Origin: Planctomycetota bacterium
GTDB lineage: Bacteria; Planctomycetota; UBA1135; GCA-002686595
Assembly: GCA_014238415.1 (NCBI GenBank)
Contig: JABABA010000018.1
Location: forward strand, 23,679 to 87,678
Length of the DNA stretch: 64,000 nucleotides
Reading direction: 5' to 3'
Shown piece by piece: positions 29,411 to 39,629 of this stretch. The notes under the pieces are model-generated. The model was not told where the DNA came from, did not search any database, and saw only the letters and a list, made by a program, of their open reading frames with translations. The stretch's first letter is position 1. Each line of letters begins with the position of its first letter. A program made the position numbers and the translations under genes.

Positions 29411-31222
29411 TCAGTCCCCCAGCAGCAACTCCACCTCGCCCAGTCCCCCGCCCATTTTGGGGTCAGCTCCAGGTACGACGCTGGTCAGAGTGATACGAAT
29501 ACTGCTGACCTTGCAGGGCTCAGGCAAGGAGAGCCTGCCCTTGCGTCGTTCGTCCGAGTGCATGCGAACGACCCCGACCGCTTTTCCGTTGACCTTGACT
29601 TCCGCCTCAAAGACCCGGGGCAGGGCACCGGATTGAATCGGCCAACTGAGGGGTTGGGTCAGGAGAATCGTATCCGCGAGGATCGGGCGCTTGAGTTTGA
29701 TCCTCAAGCTTGGCTTGCGATCGGTCTGGGTCGCACGCCAGTGAGTGTGATAATCCCCATCGATAGCAAGACTCGCCGAGTGAGCAGCGTCCTTTGTGCT
29801 TGCACTCGCAGAGGCGCGCTGGCCATCCCAACGAGCCAAATCGATCAGATTCCGGGCATGCTCCTGTGCTACCTGCACCATTGGATCGAAAGCCTTGGGT
29901 TTGAATTCGACCAACATGGCCTGAGAATTGATGACCCGGGGGACCGACTCACCACTCCCCGGTCCAGTCTGATCCCCGCGGAGTGGCGCAAGCAGATGCA
30001 CCTGCGCCTGGACCTGATACTTGCCAGGCCGGGTGAGAGACTGCTCGAACTCAAAGCGCTGGGTTTCGTTGGCCTTGGTGGATTCGCTCATGATCTCTTT
30101 GACCGCACGTCCATTCACAAACCAAACAACCTTGGTGATGCGCAGGCCACGATGGACCTCCCCCGGCCAGGCGTGTAGTTCACGAAGCGGCTTGGACCAG
30201 GCGGAAATCCACATCTGGCAGGGATCTCGCCCAATTCCCTGTAGATGGATACCCCCTTCCCGCAGAGAGTGGACCTCGCGCTTGGCTGATTGACCGCTAC
30301 GGACGCCCTTGCCTGTGCTCGGACCTGTGGCCCGGTTCAGGAACAGAAGCGAGTAGGCCGTCCCAGGGAGATTCCCGGCAAAGGACCCGTCTTCCCGCTG
30401 GAGCCTGAGGATTGCAGCTGCACCCGCGCCATACCAATCCTCGCCGCCGATGCGCTCGCGACCGGTCAATGCACCAACCCTCTCGACGCCATACCAGGTG
30501 TAGAGCTGGTTCTGCGGCTCAAAGTGCCGATCGAGCCAGCGCAGCCCGCCATTGATCAAGCGGTCCCATGGAGTTGGGTCGTTGGGTGCCCCCTGCTGCA
30601 GGTGCAGTCGACAAATCGCCAGACTGCCGATCCCGGCGGCGGTCATCGACTGGCTGCCCTCGTTCCCACCCATGTGGTAGGAAAAGCCTCGGCCCTTGGT
30701 GCGATACCTACCCACGGCTCTAGCCACCGAACTCCACAGATCCGCGGGTATTGTTCCACCGGCTTTGACTCCCGCATGCAACCCAAGCAGAGCAAACTGG
30801 GTGTTTGAAAGGTCTTCCGAACCACCCGGGTAAGCCCAGGTTCCGCTCTTGCCGCGAATTTCAACCAGCGTGTCCAGCACCTGTTGCAAGCGCGGCTGAT
30901 CCTCAGGCCGACCAGCAGCTGCCAAAGCCATGGCAAGACAAGCCTGATCGTAGGTCCCGGAATGACGGGCAACTTCCAAGCGAGCCAATGCGCGAGCAAC
31001 CGTGCTGTCCTCGGGCGTAAGACCACTCTTGATCAGCGCATAAGTCAAGAGAGCTGTCTGCCCCATGCGCTCTTGCCCGCCAAATGACCCATCGAGACGC
31101 TGGATCTCCTGCAAGTACCTGACCCCAGAATCGATAGCTCGATTGACTTCCACCACAGAGGGAGTCTCGGCCTGGCCTGCAGAGGAGAGCAAGCAGCCGG
31201 TCAAAATGAGAGAAGACCACAC
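29411..31222 (-). CDS. Secreted alpha/alpha-toroid (prenyltransferase/squalene-cyclase-like) repeat protein with C-terminal F5/8-type domain
   Basis: RAIDSGVRYLQEIQRLDGSFGGQERMGQTALLTYAL; GGEDWYGAGAAAILRLQREDGSFAG; C-terminal SASASTKDAAHSASLAIDGDYHTHWRATQTD. Confidence 0.75.
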   Translation of the reverse strand: MWSSLILTGCLLSSAGQAETPSVVEVNRAIDSGVRYLQEIQRLDGSFGGQERMGQTALLTYALIKSGLTPEDSTVARALARLEVARHSGTYDQACLAMALAAAGRPEDQPRLQQVLDTLVEIRGKSGTWAYPGGSEDLSNTQFALLGLHAGVKAGGTIPADLWSSVARAVGRYRTKGRGFSYHMGGNEGSQSMTAAGIGSLAICRLHLQQGAPNDPTPWDRLINGGLRWLDRHFEPQNQLYTWYGVERVGALTGRERIGGEDWYGAGAAAILRLQREDGSFAGNLPGTAYSLLFLNRATGPSTGKGVRSGQSAKREVHSLREGGIHLQGIGRDPCQMWISAWSKPLRELHAWPGEVHRGLRITKVVWFVNGRAVKEIMSESTKANETQRFEFEQSLTRPGKYQVQAQVHLLAPLRGDQTGPGSGESVPRVINSQAMLVEFKPKAFDPMVQVAQEHARNLIDLARWDGQRASASASTKDAAHSASLAIDGDYHTHWRATQTDRKPSLRIKLKRPILADTILLTQPLSWPIQSGALPRVFEAEVKVNGKAVGVVRMHSDERRKGRLSLPEPCKVSSIRITLTSVVPGADPKMGGGLGEVELLLGD

Positions 31223-31322
31223 GCAGGGCCAAGATAGGACAGGATTCGCGCGGGGTTACCCCTTGTCCAGGCTTTTTGATTCTGTGCCCGGGAACAAGGT
31301 CGAGAGCTTATCCTGCGGCCCC

Positions 31323-33431
31323 ATGCAGCGCCTCCGCAAGCCCCTGATCCTGCTGCTCGCCCTGGCCTGCGCATTCACCTGGCTGCCCCTGCATGGAATC
31401 GATGACGAACCCCTTGTGCTGACCATGCAAGGCCGGAGCTGGTCCAGCGCGGGGGTCGAAAGCAGCGGAATCACATACTCCGCGGCCGCCCGTGCCTACG
31501 GTGATCAAACCGACGGGGGGGTACTTTATACCCGTTACCAAGCAACTCCCCTGGCAGTGGAGCGAATCTGGATCGTGGGCCTTGATGACAGTCGCCTGCT
31601 GCGCGAAGTAGGGCTAGCCCTGGCCCATGAATTGACCGAGGTTCCGGGGGTGCACGAAGTGGCATGGTTTCCAAGGTCCTCCCAACCCCTGACGGTGCGG
31701 CGCACCCCAGACCTGTGGGTGATTCTGGAATTGGACTCTGTGGAGACCCTGCACCTTCCAGGATATTGCCAGGTCAAGGCAAGTGTGCGCGCGAGCATGG
31801 GCCGCGACCCCCTGACGGAACCACCGCAAGGCCCCTGGCGGGAGGCAATCAAAGGACAAAGCCTGGTCGAAACAAGTGCACGAGCCACCGGATTGGTAAG
31901 CGCCGGTGCACGCTACAAACTCATTGCCAAGAACCTGACTTATTACCTCAACCTGCCGGGCACTCTCAAAGAAGCAGTCCGCGAGCATGGTTTCATCGCC
32001 TCCCCGCCCCTGGACCCGAGCCTTACGACCTTTGATGTGCCCGACAGCTGGGGCGCAGCGGTAGGCGAGAACGCACGCGTAATCCAGGCGGGCCGTCCTG
32101 CGGGCATGGAAGGAGAAGTCCTGTGGGAATTCTCAGGCGACCCTCTGGCCCTGCTGCAACGGCTGGAGGACCTGGGTTTTATTGAAGCGCCCGCCCAATT
32201 CCCAGACACGCAGCAGACCCTTCAGCGAGAGCACGAGACCATCACCCTGACCGCACGCCAAGGGTCCGCAAATCCCAAGTCCCTGCTCCTTTGGCGACGC
32301 GCGCTCACTCAAGAGGACCTGAACCGCTGGCTGACAACTTCTCCAGCACACGAACGGGTGGGCGATGGTCTTCTGCGCAACCACTCCTGGCCCGGTTCCG
32401 AAACCAGGGCCGTGCTCAAAAAAGCGATCGCCGAGGGAGTCTTCCCAGGGACCGTTGCGATCATGGGTGGCCGCAACCAACCAGCCAGGGTCATCCTCCT
32501 GGGACAGTTGGGCCTCGACAAACTGACGGGCCCCAGGGCTACAACGCTCTGGGATCTGGCTTCCCTCACCAAAGTGGTCAGCACCACAACCCTGGCGCTC
32601 TTGCTGGAAGAAGAAGGCCTGCTCTCCCTCTCAGATCCCCTCGGCACCCACCTGCCCGAATTCCTCGCAGGTGCCCGGCAGGATTCCCCCCGCCGTCAAG
32701 TGCGGCTCGACCACCTCTTGACGCACACTTCAGGCCTGCCCCCCTGGAAACCCTTCTACACAGAAGCATCCAGCTACCAGGAACTGCTCGGGCTGGTACA
32801 ACAAGAACCTCTCGAAAACGCTCCGGGCAAGATGCGCGCCTACAGCGATCTGGGTCTGATCCTCCTAGGTGCGGCAATGGAAGCCTGCACCGAAACTCCC
32901 CTGGCAGTACTGGAACACGACCGCATCTTCCAACCACTGGGTCTCAACAGCGCCACTCGAAACCCGCTCAACCAGAATCAGTTCCTGATCGCTCCAACCG
33001 AAGAACGCGAAGAAGGGGGCTATCACCATGGGGTCGTGCACGATGAAAACTCCCGTGCAGCTGGAGGCCAAACTGCCCATGCGGGACTCTTTGCCTCGGG
33101 TCTCGACCTGGCAGCCTTCTGTCGCGAATGGTTGCGGGTGGAAAAGGACGAAGCTCGCATGTTGCCGAAGTCAGCACTGGACCGGGTCTTGAGCGGAGCC
33201 CACGGACAACGCCTCGGCTGGCAACGAGCAGGAGAGCGCTACCCGGGACTCGGGCCCCGCACCCTGTACCACACCGGATTCACTGGCACGGCCATTTGGA
33301 TTGACCCTGACCAAGACCTCTTCCTGATCCTGTTGACCAACCGGGTCCATCCCTCGCGAGAAGGCAAAGGGATCGGAGAAGCAAGGCGTGAGTTCGTGGC
33401 TGCGGCCTTGCTGGACGCCCAGCTCAGATGA
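31323..33431 (+). CDS. Serine hydrolase (beta-lactamase/class C-like) with N-terminal extension
   Basis: Signal-like start MQRLRKPLILLLALACAFTWLPLHG; SxxK in LWDLASLTKVVSTT; LDHLLTHTSGLPPW; ORF track start 31065 judged too far upstream. Confidence 0.82.
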   Translation: MQRLRKPLILLLALACAFTWLPLHGIDDEPLVLTMQGRSWSSAGVESSGITYSAAARAYGDQTDGGVLYTRYQATPLAVERIWIVGLDDSRLLREVGLALAHELTEVPGVHEVAWFPRSSQPLTVRRTPDLWVILELDSVETLHLPGYCQVKASVRASMGRDPLTEPPQGPWREAIKGQSLVETSARATGLVSAGARYKLIAKNLTYYLNLPGTLKEAVREHGFIASPPLDPSLTTFDVPDSWGAAVGENARVIQAGRPAGMEGEVLWEFSGDPLALLQRLEDLGFIEAPAQFPDTQQTLQREHETITLTARQGSANPKSLLLWRRALTQEDLNRWLTTSPAHERVGDGLLRNHSWPGSETRAVLKKAIAEGVFPGTVAIMGGRNQPARVILLGQLGLDKLTGPRATTLWDLASLTKVVSTTTLALLLEEEGLLSLSDPLGTHLPEFLAGARQDSPRRQVRLDHLLTHTSGLPPWKPFYTEASSYQELLGLVQQEPLENAPGKMRAYSDLGLILLGAAMEACTETPLAVLEHDRIFQPLGLNSATRNPLNQNQFLIAPTEEREEGGYHHGVVHDENSRAAGGQTAHAGLFASGLDLAAFCREWLRVEKDEARMLPKSALDRVLSGAHGQRLGWQRAGERYPGLGPRTLYHTGFTGTAIWIDPDQDLFLILLTNRVHPSREGKGIGEARREFVAAALLDAQLR

Positions 33432-33562
33432 TCCTGGAGAGACCGAATACAACTGCTCCCCATGGTTGATGCCTGCCAGGAACCCCGCAGGAAGCCGGAC
33501 AACAGAATCCAAAACCAGAATGTCCCTGGGGAAATTCGGCGGCCCCGTTAGAGTCCGGCACA

Positions 33563-34201
33563 ATGACTGATCCGACCAAGAACCCGGGGGATAATCCCGC
33601 AGAGCCCCAAGACGCACCCCCCAAGGCCAGCTCACTGATCCGCATGGCCATCGAGTTCGGGCCTCTGGTGGTCTTTTTCGCCACCCAACGCCTCACCCGG
33701 GACAGCGACCCCAAGGGCCTGGACGGGCTTTGGTACGCGACCATCGCCTTCATGCTGGCCATCACCCTCAGCGTGATCGCTGGTCGCATGATCGAGCGTC
33801 GCTGGCCCGTGGTTCCCCTGGTGACAGCGGTCTTCGTCCTGCTGCTCGGGGGCCTGACCCTGTGGCTACAGGACGAGACCTTCATCAAGATCAAACCCAC
33901 CCTGGTGAACTCCCTCTTCGCCGCCATTCTGGGCTTCGGCCTCTGGCGCGGCAGGATCTACCTGAAGGCGATCTTTGGGGAAGCCCTGCACCTCTCGGAC
34001 GAGCGCTGGAGCCGCCTGACCAAGCGCTTCATTTTTTGGTTCATCAGTCTGGCAATCTTGAACGAGATCGCCCGTCAGGTCCTGAACACCGACGACTGGA
34101 CCACCTTCAAGACCGTCGGTCTACCAGTCTTGACCGTACTGTTTATGTTGACCCTGGGGCCGCTGATCTCCCAGGAGAACGAACAACCCGAAGACAACTA
34201 G
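33563..34201 (+). CDS. yciB: Inner-membrane septation protein A family (YciB/IspZ)
   Basis: MAIEFGPLVVFFATQRL...LKPTLVNSLFAAILGFGLWRGRIYLKAIFGEAL-type sequence; ERWSRLTKRFIFWFISLAILNEI. Confidence 0.83.
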   Translation: MTDPTKNPGDNPAEPQDAPPKASSLIRMAIEFGPLVVFFATQRLTRDSDPKGLDGLWYATIAFMLAITLSVIAGRMIERRWPVVPLVTAVFVLLLGGLTLWLQDETFIKIKPTLVNSLFAAILGFGLWRGRIYLKAIFGEALHLSDERWSRLTKRFIFWFISLAILNEIARQVLNTDDWTTFKTVGLPVLTVLFMLTLGPLISQENEQPEDN

Positions 34202-34204
34202 GTC

Positions 34205-36550
34205 TCAAGGGAAGCTGACCCAGAAGCTCGCACCGAACATCAAGCTCGGATCCCCCGTGGAATGCATGCGTCGAGCCATGACCTCAGGATCGTCTTCCAG
34301 ATAGACCTCCTCTTCCGCATCCCCCACCACCAAGGTGATCGCCGCGTCGGGATCCACCAAACGCTCGTCCAGATAGACCCAGACCCCCTCGACTCCTTCG
34401 CCGGATACCTCAACCCGGTTGTCCCGACAGGTGGCATGCACTACGGCTCCCTCGCTGGGAGTCTCCACCGAGATCCACGCAAAGTCCTTCAGCACATTGT
34501 CACTCATGCGCCAATGCAGTTCCCGGGGCACGGTCTGGCGCACCCGCGAGACCATCTGGGTCAGATAGTCCCGATCCGGCAGACCCCCGTGCCCGTAACC
34601 TGCCTGCTCCAGATAGTCCACCCCATAGAGACCACTGTGGACGGCCTTGAGTTGTTTCATGGACTCGGCGAAGCTGCGGCACAAGTCGATGCGCCCATAG
34701 GCCGTGTCCTTCTCTCCCACCATGAAGGTGAAGCGCGTATTGGTCAGGTTCTCGCCCATGGTTTCCCCAGCAGTAGGTGCCGCCGCAGAAGAGTGCACCG
34801 CGGCAAAGCGCCAGGGAATCTTGGTGCCTATCACGAAGGCTCCGTACCCCCCGTGGCTGTAACCGATCAAGTGCACGCGATCTGCATCCACTCCTTCAGC
34901 CACCAAGAGTTGTGCAATCAGACGATTGATCAAGAGTGAGATGCGATCGTCGTAGAAACCATTCCAGGTATCGTTGGGAGCTCGCAATGCCAGATACAAG
35001 TAGCCAGAGACCTCGGGATGGTCCTTGTAATAGGTCTGCATCACCTTCCATTGACTGTCGTTGACTTCCTTTGGAACGCCACCTCCCCCGTGCATTGCAA
35101 TGACCACAGGCCAGCCCCCGACTGGCCGCTGGCCCACCGCCCTCAATGTATAAGGCGCCTCTTGCCCATTGACCTTGACCACACGCGCGAGGGCATCTGC
35201 CCGCATCCTCTGGGTACCGGCACTCCTCAGCCAGGCCTGCTCGATGCAGCCTCGAAAACCCTCCGAACCGCGACTGCGGAAGGTGGTCTCCGGAAACGCT
35301 GCGTTGGGATCGTTCTCCAGGTCCGCGAACCACTGGGCCACGACAGCCGTGGGATCCCCGCTGGCGACAAAACCCTCAGCGGACCAGAGGTTGTTGCGAT
35401 AGTGAACGACCCCCTGGTCCCGAGGAGTCTCAATGAACCATGGAAAGCTCCAGGAACCGGGCGAATCCTCCACTTGAATGAAGTACTTCTTACCTCGCAG
35501 GACCACGCACTCGAACACATCGTTGGTGTCTGCGCCTTCGCCACGGGTAATCCCCTCCACCCGGGCACGGTTATCGTGCACCAGCGTCACCGCCACGGGC
35601 ACCTCAACTCGCTTGCCACCGGGAACGTCCCTCAAGGTGATCAAGAGGCGCGCGTGGCGATCGTCGATTTCGGGCTTCTCGTCGTCTTGCACATACCGTT
35701 GGGTCACATCAACGCCGCCGACTCGACCATTCGGTTCCCAGGCCATGGGGAAAGCCGTGACCGCGCCCCAACTCACCGCAAAAATCGCCTTGAGGGGGTC
35801 CCCTTTGATGGCCCGCGCAGCGTCTCCTTCAAACCAGCCGTGATTCAATCCGCGGGCGTCGGGTTCACAGGCCCCGGTGAAATGCCAGCCCTGATCCCAA
35901 ACCTCGACCCAGGTGTGATTGCCTGGTTTCTCAGCCCAGCTTGCTGTACCAGCCAAACGAGCGGGAACACAGACTGCCCGGCAGGCATCAGCCAGGAGAA
36001 TCGAGAGCCCGGTACAAGAAGCCAGGCCTTGTTCCATGGACTCCGCAGGGCTCTGATCCGGCCGCTTCCGTTTGGTGGAGTAGCGCACACCAAGCTTGTC
36101 GAACAAGCGTTCGTTCAATCGTTGGGCCGCCTCGGCGGGTGTCTTGCAATCCGCAACCATGGGCAAGCAGAGATCTGTGAGTTCCTGACGCCAGGGATCC
36201 CGCGCCTCGGACACATGGGCGTAGGGCAGCACATGCTCGCGAAAGAGCGCGTTGGGCAGAGCCGCACCCCAGGGGACCTCTGCACGCACCTTGACCGCCA
36301 ACTCTACCTCGGCCAGTATTCGCGCTGGGGAGAGGCTGATCAGATCTGCCGTGGGCATGACGGCGATCAGGTGCCCGAGGTCCGCACGCAAGTCCTCAGG
36401 GACCTGGCTCAAACTGTCGCGCCAGAGCGCCTGGGCTGAACCCGCACGCTCAAGGGCAGCATCCAATTCCGGAGGCCAACCCTGTTCCTGTGGACTGGGA
36501 GTCAGAGCGAGCAGAATCGAAAATGAGAATTGAGCAATCATGGATTTCAA
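34205..36550 (-). CDS. Secreted transglutaminase-like domain fused to an alpha/beta-hydrolase (esterase/PHB-depolymerase-like)
   Basis: GLASCTGLSILLADACRAVCVPARLAGTASW...NHTWVEVWDQGWHFTGACEPD; HLIGYSHGGYGAFVIGTKIPWRF. Confidence 0.8.
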   Translation of the reverse strand: MKSMIAQFSFSILLALTPSPQEQGWPPELDAALERAGSAQALWRDSLSQVPEDLRADLGHLIAVMPTADLISLSPARILAEVELAVKVRAEVPWGAALPNALFREHVLPYAHVSEARDPWRQELTDLCLPMVADCKTPAEAAQRLNERLFDKLGVRYSTKRKRPDQSPAESMEQGLASCTGLSILLADACRAVCVPARLAGTASWAEKPGNHTWVEVWDQGWHFTGACEPDARGLNHGWFEGDAARAIKGDPLKAIFAVSWGAVTAFPMAWEPNGRVGGVDVTQRYVQDDEKPEIDDRHARLLITLRDVPGGKRVEVPVAVTLVHDNRARVEGITRGEGADTNDVFECVVLRGKKYFIQVEDSPGSWSFPWFIETPRDQGVVHYRNNLWSAEGFVASGDPTAVVAQWFADLENDPNAAFPETTFRSRGSEGFRGCIEQAWLRSAGTQRMRADALARVVKVNGQEAPYTLRAVGQRPVGGWPVVIAMHGGGGVPKEVNDSQWKVMQTYYKDHPEVSGYLYLALRAPNDTWNGFYDDRISLLINRLIAQLLVAEGVDADRVHLIGYSHGGYGAFVIGTKIPWRFAAVHSSAAAPTAGETMGENLTNTRFTFMVGEKDTAYGRIDLCRSFAESMKQLKAVHSGLYGVDYLEQAGYGHGGLPDRDYLTQMVSRVRQTVPRELHWRMSDNVLKDFAWISVETPSEGAVVHATCRDNRVEVSGEGVEGVWVYLDERLVDPDAAITLVVGDAEEEVYLEDDPEVMARRMHSTGDPSLMFGASFWVSFP

Positions 36551-36657
36551 AGGTCTTTGCCTGGGGGTGAACCATACTGTAGCGAGGTGAAACCCTGTTG
36601 GGATACTGGGGCCTTGACCCTCTCCCCCAGCGCCAGAGGAAGGTAGGCTTGAACCCC

Positions 36658-36999
36658 ATGGATCAGTCAGTCGTCATTGCCGAGGGCCTTCTGCCCAGTC
36701 TCAAGCGATCCAGAGCCCTGCTGGAGAGCGATGGACTCAGATCCAAGCTTGTGCAGCCACCGGGCTGTGACCCAAGAAGCTGAAGCCCCAGATTCTGGCT
36801 CGCGGTCGCGGGCCCCGACGCAGAGCGCGCCCGAGCGCTCCTGGATGACCACGAGCGCCAGCACATGGACCCGGCCCAACTGGCAGCCCAGGACGCGGTG
36901 GTGGACTTGGATGCAGACCTGGCCACCTGCCCCGCTTGCCTCGGAGAAATAGAAAAAGGCAACGGACGCTGCCCTGGATGCGGACTGCGATTGTTCTAG
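36658..36999 (+). pseudogene. DUF2007-like signal-transducing protein with C-terminal zinc ribbon, split by an in-frame TGA (36781-36783)
   Basis: MDQSVVIAEGLLPSLKRSRALLESDGLRSKLVQPPGCDPRS[TGA]SPRFWLAVAGPDAERARALLDDHERQHMDPAQLAAQDAVVDLDADLATCPACLGEIEKGNGRCPGCGLRLF; same frame throughout. Confidence 0.62.
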
Positions 37000-37018
37000 G
37001 CTGGGCAAACCGCCGACC

Positions 37019-37924
37019 ATGACCTCTTACTCGCCCGAATCCCTGGCCGTTGTCTGGGCCAGCCCCAACAAAAAAGCCGCCCAAGAAGCCGCTCTGGTCC
37101 TACGCGCTATCGGCCTTGATCACCAACTTGTGGGAGGGCCTGACGGCTGGAGTCTCTTGGTATCGAGAGAACACGCCAACCAGGCGGCTTCTGAGCTGCG
37201 GGGCTATCAAGACGAAAAGGCGGTCTGGCCACCAAAGCAGGTGCCCTTTGAGAAGGTCAGCAACGGTCGCCTTGGAGCCCTGACCTATGGACTCATGATG
37301 ATTGTTCTGTTCCCCGTAGGCCAGCAGGGCCTGGCGGGGAAGAACTGGTTTGAGGCGGGGCTCGTGGATGGAGTTCGTTTGCGCGCGGGAGAATGGGAAC
37401 GACTGGTGACCGCCCTGACATTGCACGCGGACCTGCCCCATCTCGCGGGCAACCTGCTCTTCGGCATCGGCTTTGGTGTTCTCGCCAGCCACACTCTGGG
37501 CACCGGGCTGGCCTGGTTCCTTGCCCTTAGCGCAGGCTGCCTGGGCAACTGGATCAACGTGCTGATCACCGATCCGGGCCATCGTTCCCTGGGTGCTTCC
37601 ACCGCGGTCTTCGGACTCTTGGGGGTGATGAGCAGCTACGAGTGGATTCGTCGCAAGCACCTGCCCCTGGTCGCCCTGCGTCGCATCGCGCCCCTGATGG
37701 GAGCAGGCGTGCTCTTGGGTTTCCTTGGAATGGGCAACAGCGATGGCGCCGATCAGGTGGACATCGGCGCCCATGTGTTCGGCTTCCTTGCTGGCATCGC
37801 CCTGGGAGCAACAGTCGGCTACGCACACATACCGCAGCGATTGAGCAGAAGGGGTCAAGCCTGGGCGGGTTTCGCTGCCTGTCTGCTTGTGGTGTTCGCC
37901 TGGATGGTCGCCCTCTCTCGCTAA
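37019..37924 (+). CDS. Rhomboid family intramembrane serine protease with N-terminal DUF2007-like domain
   Basis: GASTAVFGLLGVMSS catalytic Ser; DIGAHVFGFLAGIALG catalytic His; HLAGNLLFGIGFG. Confidence 0.87.
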   Translation: MTSYSPESLAVVWASPNKKAAQEAALVLRAIGLDHQLVGGPDGWSLLVSREHANQAASELRGYQDEKAVWPPKQVPFEKVSNGRLGALTYGLMMIVLFPVGQQGLAGKNWFEAGLVDGVRLRAGEWERLVTALTLHADLPHLAGNLLFGIGFGVLASHTLGTGLAWFLALSAGCLGNWINVLITDPGHRSLGASTAVFGLLGVMSSYEWIRRKHLPLVALRRIAPLMGAGVLLGFLGMGNSDGADQVDIGAHVFGFLAGIALGATVGYAHIPQRLSRRGQAWAGFAACLLVVFAWMVALSR

Positions 37925-37937
37925 TGGCAAGAAGGCC

Positions 37938-39542
37938 TCACAGGGCCTTGGGAGAGACAATGCGCCCGCCGGAAATTTCAGCCAGTAGCTGTAGAGTTCC
38001 GTCCCCCTGCCCTCCCAGAAGGACGCAGTAGAAACGCACTTGCAACACAGGCAGCAGACGGTCGAGGTATTCCCGCACCCAACCCGGCCCGCTGCCGGTA
38101 ACGCCGTCACAGAGCACAACCACAGTATCCGGCAGGCAGGCCTTGGGATCAATCTTGCCAGCTGGTCCGTGGGCCAGAGCCTTTTCAATGGCAGGTCGCA
38201 GGTTCGTGCCTCCGCCGGGATGGCGAGCGCCAAGAGACTGACGCAGGCGTGCGATGTTCTTGGGGGTGGGTTTGAGCATGTCACCGGAGTAGACAGGAGG
38301 CCCGGAACTGAAAAGGATTACATTGAAAACAGCATCCTCACCCAAGCCCTCCAGAGCGCTGAACAATTGTTCGAGGGCCAGTTCGTGGCGCGTCATACCG
38401 GAGGACATCACCCCATCCATTGAGCCCGAGTTGTCCAACACAAAGGTCACCCGGTCCCCATCGATATCCAAGCCAAAGAAGGAGGCCCGTGTGCGCGGGG
38501 CCTCTTTTTCGCGCTCGGTCTTGTACATTGGGATCTTCCCCTGACGCACGGACACCCACCACTGAATCCAGTTGCGCGGATTGGTTCCAATTGATCGGCC
38601 AGAGATGACCGAGAGGGCCCGGGCAAAGTCGTTGGTTACCCGTCTCGAGCCCGTCCTGGCGCGCTTGCGCTGATCCCAGACCAGCATGCCATCGATCAGG
38701 ATAGAAATACGGTCCTCCGGGGCAAAACCTCGGGCCATCTGAATGGCGCGCACAGCGTCCCTCCAATCCGGACCCGCCATCAAGGCGGAAAGCAATGGTT
38801 GCAGATCCTTACGGGCTCCCTTCCCCAAGGGGCGACGATCCGCCTGAGTCCGTTGCAACAGGGGTACGCTGGGATGCACCAGACCCTCCACTTCAGACTC
38901 ACCCAGTAGCCCCACCAGCATTCTGTCAAGGGCCGGATCATTCCAGTTCGCGGAGTACATCAGGGCCACGGGGCGCAGGGGATCCTCCAGGGAGCGGCCT
39001 ACTGTCAGCAGGCACTGGCGGGCCGCTGACAGGTGCCGACTCTGGAGGATGTTCAGGGCAGTTTTTCGACGGGCGAGTTCCTCCTTCTTGTTCAAGGCCA
39101 CTCCGAAAGAAAGCCCAGTGATCAACGGTGTAGCTGCGTCGCCGGTACTCAGCATGCGCTCAACCAGCGCTTCCAAAGCCTGCGCGCTGGTACCTTTGGC
39201 TCCAACCTTGAACGGACCACCAGGGGCCTTCCTGCCGGAGGTGCCCAGGACATCCAACAGAGGCGGTAGCAGCTTGGGTACAAAAAGCGGGTCCTTCAGC
39301 AGTTGAGCCAGGGCCGCCAAAGTCGACTGATCCAAAGGAGCGGGTGCCTTGCCCTGCCGGAGAAGCCGGGCGTAACGGTCAAGGACTCGCACCACCTGCT
39401 GACTATTGGGGTCTTGGACCCTGCTGTCAGCCCCTTTGCTCCCAGATCCGACAAATCCAGCCCCGTGGGAAACACCTCCCTGCAAGAGCAACAGGCCCAA
39501 ACAACACGTCGGCCCAATCCATCGGATCCCAAAAGTAGCCAT
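37938..39542 (-). CDS. VWA domain-containing secreted protein
   Basis: DRVTFVLDNSGSMDGVMSSGMTRHELALEQLF (MIDAS DxSGS); signal-like N-terminus. Confidence 0.82.
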   Translation of the reverse strand: MATFGIRWIGPTCCLGLLLLQGGVSHGAGFVGSGSKGADSRVQDPNSQQVVRVLDRYARLLRQGKAPAPLDQSTLAALAQLLKDPLFVPKLLPPLLDVLGTSGRKAPGGPFKVGAKGTSAQALEALVERMLSTGDAATPLITGLSFGVALNKKEELARRKTALNILQSRHLSAARQCLLTVGRSLEDPLRPVALMYSANWNDPALDRMLVGLLGESEVEGLVHPSVPLLQRTQADRRPLGKGARKDLQPLLSALMAGPDWRDAVRAIQMARGFAPEDRISILIDGMLVWDQRKRARTGSRRVTNDFARALSVISGRSIGTNPRNWIQWWVSVRQGKIPMYKTEREKEAPRTRASFFGLDIDGDRVTFVLDNSGSMDGVMSSGMTRHELALEQLFSALEGLGEDAVFNVILFSSGPPVYSGDMLKPTPKNIARLRQSLGARHPGGGTNLRPAIEKALAHGPAGKIDPKACLPDTVVVLCDGVTGSGPGWVREYLDRLLPVLQVRFYCVLLGGQGDGTLQLLAEISGGRIVSPKAL

Positions 39543-39629
39543 CAGACGAAGAGAGTACCCATCCCAACCCCATCGGTTGCGGTTGGAAGGGAGCTAACTC
39601 TATGGACCTGGGTTCGTAGACTGGCCCCC

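Noticed and set aside
35018-36439. 473-aa plus-strand ORF
   Set aside because: Fully antisense to the transglutaminase-hydrolase gene, which has clear catalytic motifs.
25516-36783. Selenocysteine or reassigned TGA explaining both in-frame stops
   Set aside because: Not supported as primary reading: TGA terminates other genes in the window, no obvious bSECIS was identified by eye, and neither family is a known selenoprotein. Kept only as a testable alternative.
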